From Ignelater luminosus (lineage: Eukaryota; Arthropoda; Insecta; Coleoptera; Elateridae): 64,000 nucleotides of DNA. How positions within the stretch are numbered: the first letter of the stretch is position 1; every line of letters begins with the position of its first letter. A model generated the notes under the pieces. That model was not told where the DNA came from. It saw nothing but the letters and a program-made list of their open reading frames with translations, and did no database searches. The stretch is from the NCBI GenBank assembly GCA_011009095.1, contig VTPC01090589.1, positions 799,053-863,052 of the forward strand, in the 5' to 3' direction. Position numbers and translations under genes: made by a program. Shown piece by piece: positions 35,400 to 48,855 of the stretch.

Positions 35400-37550
35400 A
35401 AGTGCAAGAGATAGTAAAGGGGGAAAGATTTAGTTGCAAAGATCATACAAAGTGAGTGGAGAGGCTAAAAAAAACCCTAAAAGGACAAGAGAAGGAAGGT
35501 CGCATAGCAGCGAGATAGACAGTGACGAAGAAATCTAAGTCAAGGAAAGTTAATACAGCTAATAGGAAGGAAACGAGTGGAAAACTCTCTCTCACTAGAT
35601 CCGATCAGGCAATACTCAAGAATAGCATCGACAAGATAGGCAGGCCGTGAAGGCAATGGTGTCACATCAATCAGAGTTAAACAAGCAGCTTTTCAAACTT
35701 ACCTACTTGAATACAAAAAAGAAAGGATACTGGAGTTTCTGAAATTGAAAACTTAAAAAAGATAGTTGAGAAAGGAACACCAGAGGTTGAGAATTTAAAA
35801 GCAAAGACGGAAACGGGACCGACATAGATGGAAGTAGAAGCAGCGAAAACACAAACATGGGTGGAAATTGCTAGAAGGAAAGGAGACTTGCAAAAACAAT
35901 GAGAGTTGACATGTGTTTCGACAAAAAAACAATTATTACGGAAAGATACTAAACTGCAAGAAATAGAGAGACCTGTAGCGGCAATACGAAAGTAGAGGCA
36001 AAGTTTTAATAGAAAGTCACGAAGGAACAGAAAAATAAGTTGGTACAGCATCTAAAAGATAAAGGGCAGTACGAAGACATCGTAGAAATATCAATTCCAA
36101 AGATTAAAATGATAAGCTCAGGCAAAGAAAACGAATGGTGGAGCCAATAGTTGAGAGAAAAGAGAAAATTCAAGAAAAGAAATTAGAAGGAGAGAGGAAA
36201 GGAAGAAAGAGAAATATTATACCACCAATATAGGCAAGACAGAAGAGCGTATAAAGAAATGATAGACAAAGCTAGACCGGACTGCAAAGATATCACAACA
36301 GAAATCCTCCGGTTCTTACCATATAAAATAAAGTCCAGTAAGAGAAGAAGAAAAGAAGAATTTAGAACTCTACTACAAAAGACATTACTTGGGAGGAGTC
36401 TCAAGAAAAACTAATCAGAAAACATTTTCCAAAAGATGAACATGAATTAGAGAGGAACAGAGAGTGTGGAATGAAGAATAGGAGAAAGATGTTACAGACA
36501 AAGAAGTCAAAAAAGCCGTGCATGAACAAAAAAATAAAAAGGCACCCTGAACTACGTGTCGTATAACTACATGGTTTAAAGAAGACAAAAGCAATAAAAC
36601 GCATAAATTGGTAGTGCGACTAGATATAAAAAATGGCTTTGATTTCGCATGGCTTGTTAGCATTGAAAGAATGTGGCGTAGGAAAAATTTTACCAGAAAG
36701 TTGGTAAGAATTGCATTAGATTTCCCGAAGAATAGGAAAATTGAAAATGGAAGTATAGAGCAAAATATAGATAGAGGATGCCCACGGGGATCTTCCCTTG
36801 AGCCGATCTCTTGGCTGCTTATTATATATAGAACTGGTTCGAAGGAGAAGTTTAGCAAATGAAGATATTACATAAGCGTTTGCAAAAGATCAAACTAGTA
36901 AAGAAAGTGAAAACTAAATGAAAATTGGAATATTGGAAAACTCAGTGCGCGTACTTCAAAGCTACTACAGCACAAAGAGAGTCTGTTATGAAAGCAAAGT
37001 GACTAAGTATTTGGGGCTACATATAGTCAGTCAGTCAGTCAGTCAAATTTGCAGATCTTCCCACCATGTTCCAAGAGGAAGAGTAACAGCTAGATGGCTA
37101 GGTGAGCAAGAGATAATTGAAGAAGACATACTGTACCTTTACACAGATGATTCAAAGAGTAGCCTACAAGTGGTGGGAGCTCTACCCGTAGTTTATAAAA
37201 ATGATGAAGAAATGTGTAATAGACAGAAGAAACTTGGAAAGTAGAACACACTGTCTGCTATCGAAAAATTTACATACGAAAATGAAACGGCGCTTTGTAT
37301 TTATAACAGAATAAAAGCAATTCAAGAAAGGGGGAATATAGTGGTTCTGAAATGGGAGGGATAACGAGAGAGCAGAATTAGCAATTACTGACACGAATCT
37401 TATCCAGTAACTAAAGTGGTAATTGAAAGTGCAGTACGAACAGCAATCTGTACGAAATGAACAGAAGACTGGAGGAAGTTTAGTGCGGAGAAGAGAATAA
37501 GAAACTACCATAATTTACAGGATCTGTCAACTGTTTCTTTAGAAAACTGG
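35400..37550 (+). pseudogene. R1-like non-LTR ORF1/ORF2 relic with RT and RNase H
   Basis: Plus-strand relic. 35450-36020 is Lys/Glu-rich with coiled-coil-like text (SELNKQLFKL, EIENLKKIVEKGTPEVENLK), probably ORF1. ORF2 text starts near 36130 (EWWSQ, PYKIKSSKRRRKEE). The endonuclease is not seen. RT motif A is in RLDIKNGFDFAW (36620-36655) and motif B in RGCPRGSSLEP (36775-36807). The catalytic YADD box has decayed to AFAKD at about 36876-36890, followed by KVTKYLGLHI. An RNase H-like start, LYLYTDDSKSSLQVVGALPV, lies at 37130. A (GTCA)n microsatellite occupies about 37025-37043, between YLGLHI and RNase H. There are many stops. The C-terminus is eroded after about 37550. Confidence 0.7.
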
Positions 37551-39490
37551 AGGAAGACACACTTTGTATTTCTTGATCGTCTTGTATAAAAAAGATCTAT
37601 GACTAAAATGATATCAAAACTATTGATAATGTAGGTTTCGTGTGTCAATCTTTTATTGACGCCTTGTAGAACTGAGAATAGTTTTAGAGAGTACAGATAA
37701 TTGTTTTTTGTTACTTTAATTACTAACATCTTTGATAACAGATTGTTAGGACAACCTGTATAATATCAGAATCCATCTCTGGTTTGATTTTAAAATTGAA
37801 GCACAAGGAAGTATTTTAAGTTTGTTAAGTTGTTGCTTAACGTTTAATATCAGAGGGTAAGTTTGTCACTTGTAAAAATGCTCACGTTTTTTTTGGTTAG
37901 AAAACATTCTGTTTACTTCATGGCCTATAACATCTGAATATTAATCAATTTATTTGTGAAATTGGAAATAACGCCTTTCTATTTTTGGGACCACTCTACT
38001 AGACGATGCTGTAAATACGTAAATAAAATATTCCTCTGTGGTAGTTTGCACAGATAGAATTTCTTTAGTTCCTTGTTTAGCTATTAATATCTTTGAATGT
38101 TCATGTTTCATGGTGGAAATCTTTTATGCATTACGAATGCAATTACAATGACTTTTTATTAAAAATGAAAATTGAAAATAAAAGTAATAACACCATTTAC
38201 AACAAACTGTAATATAAGTTTTCCGGGAGAAAATAGAATTTCTTCCATAATATAAGGTTCAATTCATTAATAAATAACAGGCGGCTTTTTATGAAAATCG
38301 AAGTAGTAAAAGAATAAAATAAAATGAGAATTCTTTTCGCAAGGGAGACCTATATGCTAGACATATGAGGCTCCTTATGGCGATGAAGCCCTACACGAGC
38401 GTCAAGTGGGTCTACGTGGTAATTCTCTACTGCTTGTGGTTTCCTTGTTCTGATATTATAGTTTCAAGACATTTGTATTCGCTGTGTGTTCTCATGTACT
38501 TAGTAAATCGCTAATTTTAAACGTGTAGTATATTGCTGTTAGAAAAGATTATTTACGATTACATCTCGCTTCTTGACTTCACTTCATCTTCTTGCTTTTG
38601 ATTTTACTATACTCAATTAGTTCATTCATTTCAAGCAGTACTTCAGTAATGTCTTTAATTGAATTACTATTATGATCTTCAAAAGCCATAATCTTCATAT
38701 AGGGTGTCTGCAGGTCTGACATGAATAATTCTGAGGCTTTTCTAGTGATATAAATTTGAAGTCAAACAAACAAATTTATTTCCTGAATTGTACACAAATA
38801 TATTGTATGTCCCCTTCCTTGCAAATTTGTAATGCTCACCTATTCAGTTCCCATGGTAGTAAGTCTGGTTTCGCTGCTTTGTTTTCTAATTTAATACTAT
38901 CAGTCAAATAAATATCACAGATGAAAGTGGGTGTTTGAATATTCATCCCGTATATCAAAAAAATGCTGGTTTAAAATGATGTTCTGCTGGAAACTCAGAA
39001 ATATGATTTACCACTCAAGCGACTGTCGATGAAAACAAAAAGATTTTATAACACGAAGATGGCCAAGGTAAGCGATTGGCTAATGTTTTCTCCAAGATTC
39101 TACGACGAAATCTAAAATTCTTTGCAGTCCTAAAGACTAAGAGGGTCAAAACAAAATTTGTATTAAAATCAAATTCTTGCATATTAGAAATTGATAGGTG
39201 AGAGATAGGGAGGGATACTTGTAGACTATAATCCCAAATTGTTTTGTTTGGTTCACGAATGGATCGAAGTTTGACGAACGTATTTTAACTAATTATAAGT
39301 AAAAGTAGAATTTTTGTTTCCGTTAATTCAAAGTAGCAGTCATCATTTATTATTTCCTAAATCTAAATACCAAGAACCAAACATGCTGTGTGACGGTTGT
39401 TGACTTGTTCAGATGAGACCAAGTCTGACAGAACTCAACACAACTTAACTCAATTCATGCACATCCTTAGGTCGATTTTCATGGCTTGTA
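37551..39490. other. AT-rich stretch, no gene recognised
   Basis: No family match on either strand. A single TIR-like TACAGGTTGTCCTAA (minus strand, near 37760) has no matching partner nearby. Confidence 0.45.
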
Positions 39491-40367
39491 CGAGGGTCGT
39501 TTGAAAAGTCCGTGCAAAGTCAGAGAGATGGCACTACTGGCGCATATCGAGGTTATGTTTAGTTAGTTGCATCTCTTGGAAGAACACACACCAAGTTTCA
39601 GCCAGATCGGTCTATTTCTTTGTGTTTGGCATTCGTTTGAATCGAGGAAGTCGAGTGATTTTCAAAAAATGGACGAAAAAGAATTTCGTGTATTGATTAA
39701 ACATCACTTTATGAAAGGCAAAACGCCTCAGGAGACTAAAGGGAAGCTTGATAAACATTATGGTGACTCTGCACCTTCGATTAGAACAGTTTATAAGTGG
39801 TTTCAAAATTTTCGGAGTGGCCATATGGGCACAAGTGACGCTGAACGTTCTGGACGCCCTGTTGGCAAGGAATAATCCTCATCGACTATCTGGAAAAGGG
39901 TAAAACTATTACAGGTGCATATTATTCATCGTTATTGGACCGTTTAAAAACAGAGCTGCAAGAAAAACGCCCACGATTGGCCCACAAAAAAGTCCTTTTC
40001 CATCACGACAACGCACTAGCTCACGCCTCAGCAGTTGTGGTCGCAAAATTAATGGAAGTAGGGTTCCAATTCGTTTCACATCCCCCCTATTCTCCAGAAT
40101 TGGCTCCCTCGGACTACTATTTGTTCCCCAATTTGAAGAAATATCTGGCGGGAAAAAGATTTTATTCAAACGAGGAGGTGATTGCAGAAACGAATGGCTA
40201 TTTTTCAGACTTGGACAAATCCTATTATTCAGAAGGGATCAACAAACTAGAGCAGCGTTGGACGAAGTGTATAAGCCTAAAAGGAGACTATGTTGAAAAA
40301 TAAAAAAGGTTTACCCCAAACAATTAGGTAGTTTTTATTTTTGCACGGACTTTTCAAACGACCCTCG
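39491..40367 (+). mobile_element. Mariner E, internally deleted (877 bp)
   Basis: Perfect 28-bp TIRs beginning CGAGGGTCGTTTGAAAAGTC at left and, reverse-complemented, at right. TA flanks at 39489-39490 and 40368-40369. About 0.4 kb shorter than a complete mariner, so internally deleted. Perfect TIRs imply recent activity in trans. Confidence 0.95.
39669..40303 (+). pseudogene. Mariner E transposase, internal deletion
   Basis: Start MDEKEFRVLIKHHF at 39669. First helix-turn-helix with KTPQETKGKLDKHYGDSAPS and YKWFQNFRSGH, linker SGRPVG, then an abrupt join near 39868 to GIILIDYLEKGKTITGAYY in another frame. The join removes the second helix-turn-helix, the WVP linker and the first catalytic Asp. 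The downstream frame is open to 40303 with FHHDNALAHA and YSPELAPSDYY, 34 residues between the second and third Asp. It ends in CISLKGDYVEK. Pro-to-Leu in HDNALAH is a further departure. Close in text to the C and F transposases, so same broad group. Confidence 0.92.
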
Positions 40368-40369
40368 TA

Positions 40370-43300
40370 GCTCACCAAACTACAAAACGTTGTAAGAAGG
40401 AAGCTTGATATGGCTTGTAGTAAGAAAGACACTACTACAGCTTTCGGCTGACTTTTGTTGTAAAAACACTGATTACTCATCGTTTTTAGTAGGATTTCAA
40501 AATCTAGATAGACGCTGCGAGGTTTGAAATTCACCAAACTAAAGAAACGGTTAAGTCAAAACAAGCTGAGTGAAAATGAGCAACAGAGAACAAAATCAAA
40601 ATCATACTCGTTAAATTATCTAAAATAGTCAAATTCACTGAAATAGAGAAACCCCCACTTGATCAAATTCTGGTCCATACGATTCTTGAAAGATATCGAA
40701 ATAAGAGTAAAGTTCTATTTTAGAATATGTCTACAGAGCCACCGGAACGAGTTGTTTTATCTTTTCAGATGTTGCTGCATTGAAGATTGACCTAAATTCA
40801 ACAGTAAAAATCCTTTTTTGATAACGAAAGAAATAATTTAGTGATCGCTACGAGATTCGAGTATGATTTTTTGTCTTGAATGGTACTTAATGGCTCAACA
40901 TATCAGTTGAGCTTGGACGATTCTTGATTGTTCTTTTTGTTAAGATATTTTGGAAAATTGAATTTTGACCACCTTTGAACCATCGCAGTTCGCCATTTTT
41001 TGCAAAATTTCTTTGTTTCATCGGATACCTTGGAGTATCAGCTACAAAATAGCTCATGACTGTACCTTGAAAACTTGGTTGTCAAAATTTACAAAAACCG
41101 AGCAAACTTGAACGTTTTAAAACAATTGAAAGTAGCGTGGTAAAATGATGTCTAGCAATAGATTTTCGTTCCTTGAATATTAATCCGAAGAAAAATTGCA
41201 AAATCTGATCGGTAAGCGTTTTGTTTCTATTGGTTATGGCCGGATCTATGATGGCTCGCTGTTCGATTGTTATTGGAGAGTAATAACGACTATACACAAA
41301 TTGTTTCAAACTTTTATATCAAAACGACTAGTCTTCCGGCCCTACTAATCGGAATTCACTGATATTGCACATTACCTACGGCTTTTATCTGCAAAACTGC
41401 AAAGTCTCACGATATTATAATTAACATCAAGCATTACACATGCATGAAATTTGCTAAAAAAAACTCAAAAATGTAAAACCCTATAAGTTAGACAAGGATG
41501 GGTACATACAGAAAGAGAAGTCGAACTTTTTCTCAATCTTCAAGCTATAATCTTCTGTGTACATCAGAGATGCACGTCACTGTTCATAGATACTTTATTC
41601 TTGACGTAAATAGTGAATTGTGCGTTATGCTAACTTTCATATTGTGAGATTAACTATTGAATAAAAACCAATGTAAATTAAAATGAACAAATCTAGAACA
41701 AAAATTAAAAATGTAAAAGAACCGAAACGAAGCGATTTTCTCCGACCTTGCTTTGACCATATAGCTTATGTTGACAAGGTTTTGTCGATTTAAATTGAAC
41801 ATGGGATGCGTGCTATACCAAGCTATAGTGCAGAGAGGCCCCCGAAGTTTTGTTTTCAAGGTTTTTTGGAATTGTTTGAATATCAACAATTCAGATATTT
41901 GACTTTACTTGTTCTTCTGTTTTATGAACCTTGTGATAAGGCTGTTATAAGACTCTTAAATTATTTGAGGATTATTTTGGACACTTCAAATGCTCTTAGC
42001 TAAGTTATCTAAATGTTTTTGGCATCGGTAGATGTTGCTTTAGATACAGCTAACAGATTACTTATGTGCTAGAATACGCAAATCATTGTGCAACTGGAAA
42101 TGGAATTGCTACTATTTTTAAAAACTTGTAAGAGGAAGTGTGGTAGGAAATAATTTGACGAATTTGAATGAAAAGCCAAAAGAGCAATTTGCAGTAGATG
42201 GAGTTTACTAGTGAATAGAAATAGATAAGAAAGAGACAACTAAAAAGAAGATAGTTAAAAAACAAATGAAGACTAGAAGTGCAATGAATTAATAAATAAA
42301 TGGTAAAATTATTTTAATATCCTAGGAACTAAATATTCCTAACTCTTGTAAGGAAATTTATTCTAAGAATGAGAAATAGAGAACTGTTGGCATCGCTTTA
42401 CAAAAATTAATTCTTGCCCACGCACGATTACTACAGTTATTACCAGATGGTTATTCTTAAACAAATTTAAGTATGTAAAGTGAGCTTACTGAATTTAAAC
42501 TACTAAACTGCGCTTTCCTTCACAGTATAGTATTACGTAAAACCATACCCTTGTGAACGTTTAATCAGTCTTGGATGCTTTTGTTCTAATCAGCTCGTTA
42601 GCCAACTTGAACAAATTATAAACTTTGAAAGCTACCTTAAACAAGAATTTTTAATACAGTAATTATAAAAATATTTTGTTAAAATATATTTACAAGAAAC
42701 ATTTTTTAATTTTAGTTTTGATTAAAACTTTTGATGTTTTAACGAGGTTTTTTTTTAATTCTTCACGTGGCAGTTCCTTTGAAACTGTAGATTTATTTTG
42801 CTTTTTTTATTCATACCGGGGTGAAATATTTACTTTCTCTCTCTCTCAACGCACAACGGATGAAATCACCCTCCTATCTTCAATTGGCAAAACTTCCCTT
42901 TATTAGAGCTAAAAATAATGAAAACGAAAAATGTCGTCGTTTCTTGAAAGTTACTACACATAAAATAATAGACGTCCTTTAAAAGTTATATACGTTTATC
43001 GCATGGAAGACTAGCAGAAAGTAAAAAACAAGAGCATTAAGGATATTCAGGGACGACAAAAGATTCTGTTACCCCAAGGGCGCCATTTGTCTTAATCCGT
43101 TCTTGCGTATGTTATGTTAAAATAATGGATAATTTTAAGGTGTTTAAAAGACCCTAAAAATGAAAATGCTGTTTCTTAAAATTGAAATTTTCCATAACTC
43201 TGCTTACCTTATGAATGTATATGGGCGTATTTTTAATGCAAAATATAAAGTGAAAGACAAATTGCCGGAATCGCAAGTGTCAAGTGCTTATACTTCCACT

Positions 43301-44654
43301 GCGTGTATAGGAAATTATAGAAGTCGAGATAAATTTTAGGATACGTGCAATATCCGGTCGTTCATTTTCCGCCCAGCGTGGGCAACTAAAATATTTCCTT
43401 AAAAACATTTTCCTTCTATATTTACCATCAAATCATAAGTGCAAATTATTTTTTAAATTTTAATTGGAATTTAAAGTGGTTAGTAGCTTCCCTTATTTAA
43501 TTTTGGGTAGTAATGCTTAAAGTCGAAAATTTATTGAAGAAAATGTAAAAAATAAATTAAGGAAATTTAAATTCGGTCGCGTAGTATTTATTTACATAAT
43601 CAGCGTTTAAGAAGCTACAATTAATTACGGTAATTAAATCAGTTCTTTCATAGATCACAAATTGTAGAGCTCTGTGTTTGTCAAAAACAAATTAGCAACG
43701 CGATCGTTTTCTTTTTTTGATTGTGATGGAACTCGAATATTTTACCTTTAAAATTACTCTTTAGATTTTATTTAATGAACGATACAAAGAAAATATTTTA
43801 GAAGCGCTTAAGTATTCTAAAGGAGGAATTAAATTCTTCTTTATGGATTTAAAGTCTGCCGCATTTATGCTGAATTGACTGTGATCAATTTTGAAATGTC
43901 ATTAAAATTAATTCACTCTCACAATTAGACCTTTAAACCTCTTGAATATTTAAGTAGCATACAATTTTTAAAAATTTAAAGAAAAATATGTATAACCTCT
44001 TTTTTTTTAAATTTCAGCGTTTGTGCATTATACGAGTAGATTTTACTTCTTTTATGTAAATATCTATAAGAGCATTTTTATTTATTTATTTATTTATTCT
44101 TACTCATTAAAATTAGATCATTAGTATTGTCTTTTGGATAATTCTAATTATAGATATTTGTGGTGTACAAATAAGCCTGCTACTCTCCTGATCACTGATT
44201 CTGCTTATTCCACTTTTGTCACTTGAATATTGTTTGCATTAAGATACACTGTGTCAAAAAACTAACGCACAAATTTGTATCTTGCATCAGAAACATTCTA
44301 AGCATAAGAATTTTATTACAAGAGTATTTTTGTGATAGTTCATTCTGAAGTTCTCACTGAAATACGTCATAATGTCCTATTTCCAGACAATTTCATCAAC
44401 CCAAAACAAAATGGCAACATTCAAAGTAGCAACCTTTAATGGTATCAAAATCAAGTAAGTGTTATATTAAAAAAAACTTGCTTTCAGGTTAATTGCTTCC
44501 AAAAAGATTGTTTTGCATATTCTGTGTTGAGTTACCTAGAATTTTTCTCTTTTAACTAAGTATCTTGTTGTATTTTAATTTGTTACAAATATATCAAACT
44601 CAAAGAATTAAATTACAAGATTTTTAAGTGTTCCAGATAAAAATACACTCTATA
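40370..44654. other. AT-rich stretch, no gene recognised
   Basis: No family match. Contains simple repeats: (CT)n near 42836-42847 and (TTTA)n near 44076-44098. A 76-codon frame at 42676-42906 is not recognised. Confidence 0.5.
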
Positions 44655-45276
44655 CAGGCTGTTTCATTAATAACTGGAAATATTTTAACTGAGCTCAAAA
44701 TATTAAGACTTAACCCAAATCACTTAGATAAAATGTGGCTCTTTACTGAGTTACAGGGTGTTTTATAACAAAATGGTTCTTTTCAGAACCACAATTTGTT
44801 TTTAAATGTTGAATGCATTTATTCGTTTCAAGAAATTTCAATAAATAACATTATGTTTTTCTGTTAATAGGGATTAAAGTTTCATTTGCCTAATAAATGC
44901 AATCCTATGACTCAAAAACACCGTTATAATTAATACACATTAAAATCAAAATAAGTGAGCCGCTTCATTTTCAGCTTTAAATATCTCGAAAAATAATTAC
45001 TATGAAGTACGTACGTACGCCTCTGGTAGTAGTCAGAAACGATTATTTAACATAATTTAGTAGGGTGTACAGTACCTACACTTCCTGCCAAGTATGACAA
45101 GAATACGTCAAATAGTTTTAAAGTACTTGGTATAAATAGTTTTTAAATGTTTAAATAAAACACTCTGTAACTCAGTAAGGAGCCGCATTTTATCTAAGTG
45201 ATTTGGGTTAAATCTTAATATTTTGGGCTCAGGATTCTACAGTTAAAATATTTCCAATTATTAATGAAACACGCTG
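44655..45276. mobile_element. Long-TIR MITE (622 bp)
   Basis: Arms of about 112 bp (44655-44766) and 122 bp (45155-45276) are inverted repeats. Both share GTTTCATTAATAA, TGGAAATATTTTAACTG, TTTAACCCAAATCACTTAGA and TTACTGAGTTACAG. They differ by a roughly 10-bp indel and several substitutions. TA dinucleotides flank the ends (44653-44654 and 45277-45278), suggesting a Tc1/mariner-type mover. The 390-bp interior has no coding potential. Each arm also ends internally with an ACAG(G/A)GTGTTTTAT motif resembling the outer terminus. Confidence 0.8.
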
Positions 45277-46870
45277 TATATGTATAATAAACCTTACTCG
45301 ACAGGTTTATTAAAACTTTTGTGGCAAATTACTATTATAACAATTATTGTAAGATAACTTCTATCTCTAGTACTGATATCCTGTAGTGCACAATTTCTCT
45401 CAAGATAACTGAGAAAACAAATTAAATTTCGACATTGAGGATAATAAAATCTTGATTTTATTCTATAAAACAATGCATTCCTAGAAAATTGCAACAGAAT
45501 CGATTCTAAGCATCCGCAACATCCACAGACGTCTTATACCTAGTAACAAATAACAATCATGTAGAAAGTTTCATATCTTCATATTACAAATTGTTTCCGA
45601 GGCATTCAGAAAACAGGAAGTTTTAAATTAATTCTTAACCCTCTGTATAAACAGAACCATATATTTCAAATTCCAACTGTTATTTAACAAAAAAAAATTT
45701 ATTTTATTTTTGTATAAAAGTACAAAAGCATCCCATATTAGTATTGCGCAAGGTCGACAAATTTGAGAACGAGTAAGGCTAAAACAGTTGAATCTAAGTC
45801 TTTATAATTCTATTATGTTGTAATAAAAAATTTATTAGTAAAAAAAAACAGAAAATCGCATCAGGGGTTTTGATTCTAGATTTTTCTTTAAAACTACGCT
45901 TTTTCCATGCAGCTCCAAGTGAATTCTGAACCTTACAGCATTGTTTTGTAAAATTATACAGGATGTCTGAAACTGAAACAAACTGAGCATTGGTAAAATC
46001 TGGTTTTAGTCTTTCTGCATTGGACAATCTCTAATTCACCTTTTTGAAAATTCTTAAAATAGGGTACAAGCAGAGATCAGACAATGGACCAACACATTTT
46101 CTATTTTCTCTGCTTTTTAAAAAATATTAGATATTTTGATAGATTTAATTGATGAATCAATCGGTGTCTTGTCATCTTAGCTATAATTTTTATTTCAATA
46201 TTTCTAGTTCTGCCAACTTTTTAATTTCATGCCTTGATTATTCTTCATGCTCTAATCTTGTGTAATATTGATATTTAACATACTTTGGTCTTCAGCGTAT
46301 TGCAATTGTTTTTCTTTATTCTTAGTAGTTCTTACTGTGTTTTGGTTAATAATGATTTTGACTTTGCCAACGACAACTTATACTTGCAATTATCTCCTAT
46401 TCGCATTTGAGCTGTCATGACTTTTCATGACCAGCCAATTAGTTTGACTATTACCATCTACTTGAAAACGCCATACTTATGCATTTTAGTTGGTGATATG
46501 GCAATAAGCTTAGTAAGAGTGGAATTCGTTGTTTAAGATCGTTTCTACTTAGCTTTGACTTGTTGGTATCTAGAAGATCAGAACTGTAGCATGTTACAGT
46601 TCTTGACTAACTAATCAAACATTTACCAAGGTTTTTGGTAATTGTTAATTTCTTATAGAATGCTTTGCTTTGTTTTTATTTATTGGATGTTCTATATTTC
46701 AAGAACAGGTTGTTATATGGTACCAAGATGCAATTTGGTTTGCTGGTTTTTGACATGTATCTTAAATTCCTTGAAGAGATTGTCGGATTGAAACGAGATT
46801 TTGGTTGTTGATAGTGCTAGAGGTAAACGATTCCATTCAATCGTTTCTTTGGTGGAAGCAAAGCAAGGCG
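45277..46870. other. AT-rich stretch, no gene recognised
   Basis: A TACAGGATGTCTGAAACTG motif near 45957 resembles a lone MITE end. Otherwise nothing recognised. Confidence 0.45.
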
Positions 46871-46957
46871 ATTCGCGTTAAAGTACAGGTGACTTAAGAA
46901 AGTTAATGAAGAGCAAAATCTGGCGGAACCCTAGTACTTCTCGAAACTATGAGATGC
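46871..46957 (+). repeat. Third copy of the dispersed short repeat
   Basis: Shares GACTTAAGAAAGTTAATGAA and the flanking CGCGTTA and ACTATGAGATG text with the two units near 33.2-33.4 kb. One frame reads DLRKLMKSKIWRNPSTSRNY, which might be coding in an intact parent element; this is a guess. Confidence 0.55.
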
Positions 46958-48665
46958 ATATGACAGAACAACTTTGATTTGTGAAGAGAAATTCTTTTAA
47001 AGAGACATAACGGTTTTTGAATGGAAATGTCTTAATCTAGCAAAATTCCGAAAACCTGCCAACGGAAGGGTGGATTCTTAAGATGGTGATCAAAGCTTTC
47101 AGATATTTCTAGTTGTAGAACTTCAAGGTGGAAAGCACACCTCGAATAGAATTTGAGTTTACAGGACTTACAAAAACCAACCAATAAAATTGAGATAAAC
47201 TGTGCTTATAGAATAAAATATAAATTTGACAAAATCTCAGAATTAACTATTACATGTTCAAAGTATTCATTTTTGTAAATCTCTAGATTCTCGAATCTTT
47301 GATAGTTTTTCAAGTTCTCGAAGCTTAGACGATTTTGGCAAGGAAGATTGAACTTTGACAAAAAAATCTAAACATCCCAAAACAGATTTTCTCAAGGTTC
47401 TGTTAGCATTTTGAGCATCCGCATCTAGATTATTTGTTGTCAAAAATCCAGAATATTTTCAAAATCTAATTTGCTTTATTTAGAAAAATACTGTAACCAA
47501 AATTATGTTGAGTTTTGAATTTTTTAAATTCTGATTTTCCCAAATTTGAAAAGGTCATATAATTGCCGTTTTGATTATTCACATCAGTAGGTGCTTAGAA
47601 GTCAACGTTTAGGATTTAGGATAATTATGTAATCGAAATCCTGCAGTTTATTTCTACAAGTCTCGAGATTCCAAACTCAATTAAATTTAAAGAGCTACAA
47701 AGAATGAAAAATTGCTTAAGAAGAAACAAAAATTAAATTTTTTAGCTTTTTGCCCAGCTGTTTATAAAACCAAATAAGATATTCAAGTACTGACTTTACT
47801 ACTTACTCTTTTCTGAGTTAACTGAAGTAATAACTCTTCATATAAATTTTTCACACTTAGAACTCTATTTAAATGCGACTACCTAGTTGTAGTAAATTAA
47901 AGCAATAAAACATTTCGCAATATTATTTTGTGTAGTAAGTAATTATTATACAATCTGAAGGTTTATAGTGTTCTTAAAGAGTATTTACCTACGTTTAAAC
48001 ATTTGAATCTCAATAATTCCATAACGTTTGTCTCACTTAGCTCATATTCAGGGTTATGCGTTGCGGGTTTATTACTATTACTAAATACATTCGGTTTATC
48101 TGCTAAAGCAGGATGAGTTAGTATTTATTATTTTCTATCTTCTATCAAAATTTAAGACTTGATGCTTTTAGTGGTTTAACTAATTAAGGGTAATGAATTG
48201 AGTAATTAATTCCTGCAATTTAGAGTTACAAAAATTAAAATAATCGTTCAATCTTATTTTTATCAGGAAAATATTGATATAAATTTATTCTTATTAATCT
48301 CGCTGGTATGGTAATTTTTAAGCGAATGGAAAAGCTCTAAGATATTTCACCTGCATATTATACGCCTTCAATGAGCGGAAAATTCGCGAAAAGGTCATGA
48401 GCGGAAAGACTGGGGGGTAGAAACTGCCTACCACTAAGTGGTAAATGTCCACCAACGTAAAGAACGTTAAAAACTAGCAGAGAAATGATGAGAATTTCAA
48501 TTTGATATTATAAATGTTTCTTAAGTGTTCTATTTAAAGCTTTTGATGCTTAAAAATGTCGAAAGCATTTCAATGTTAAGTACAGTAGAATTACGAAAAT
48601 GTTTGTTTTACAAATTAATAATTAAATTGAATTTATTGTTGGGTCGTTAACAGGCGTAAATTTTA
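46958..48665. other. AT-rich stretch, no gene recognised
   Basis: No coding, RNA or transposon signal identified. Confidence 0.45.
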
Positions 48666-48855
48666 GGATGTTGTTATTAAAAGTGGTCAGAACTTGTTCT
48701 TAGTTTCTGGAAACGATCGGTGTTCACCCGGTTCTACACGGGTTGATGACGGAGGAAAATGGGATAGGGAAATTGGCATCGAGCCAAAACTTATACCACC
48801 TACTCTGCTATCGGACGGAAGTCAACTGAGCTGCTTATATTTGAAGAAAATTTAG
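48666..48855 (+). other. GC-richer island with an open frame lacking a start
   Basis: About 190 bp clearly richer in G and C than its surroundings. One plus frame stays open for about 62 codons without ATG (NDRCSPGSTRVDDGGKWDRE, then IGIEPKLIPPTLL). The GIEP.. text resembles the spurious translations commonly seen in repetitive DNA, so a repeat relic is more likely than an exon. Confidence 0.3.

Noticed and set aside
36183-36858. Minus-strand Phe/Ser/Leu-rich frames up to 147 codons
   Set aside because: Antisense of the R1-like RT relic on the plus strand.
37025-37043. (GTCA)n array as a regulatory or CRISPR-like repeat
   Set aside because: Simple tetranucleotide microsatellite with no spacers.
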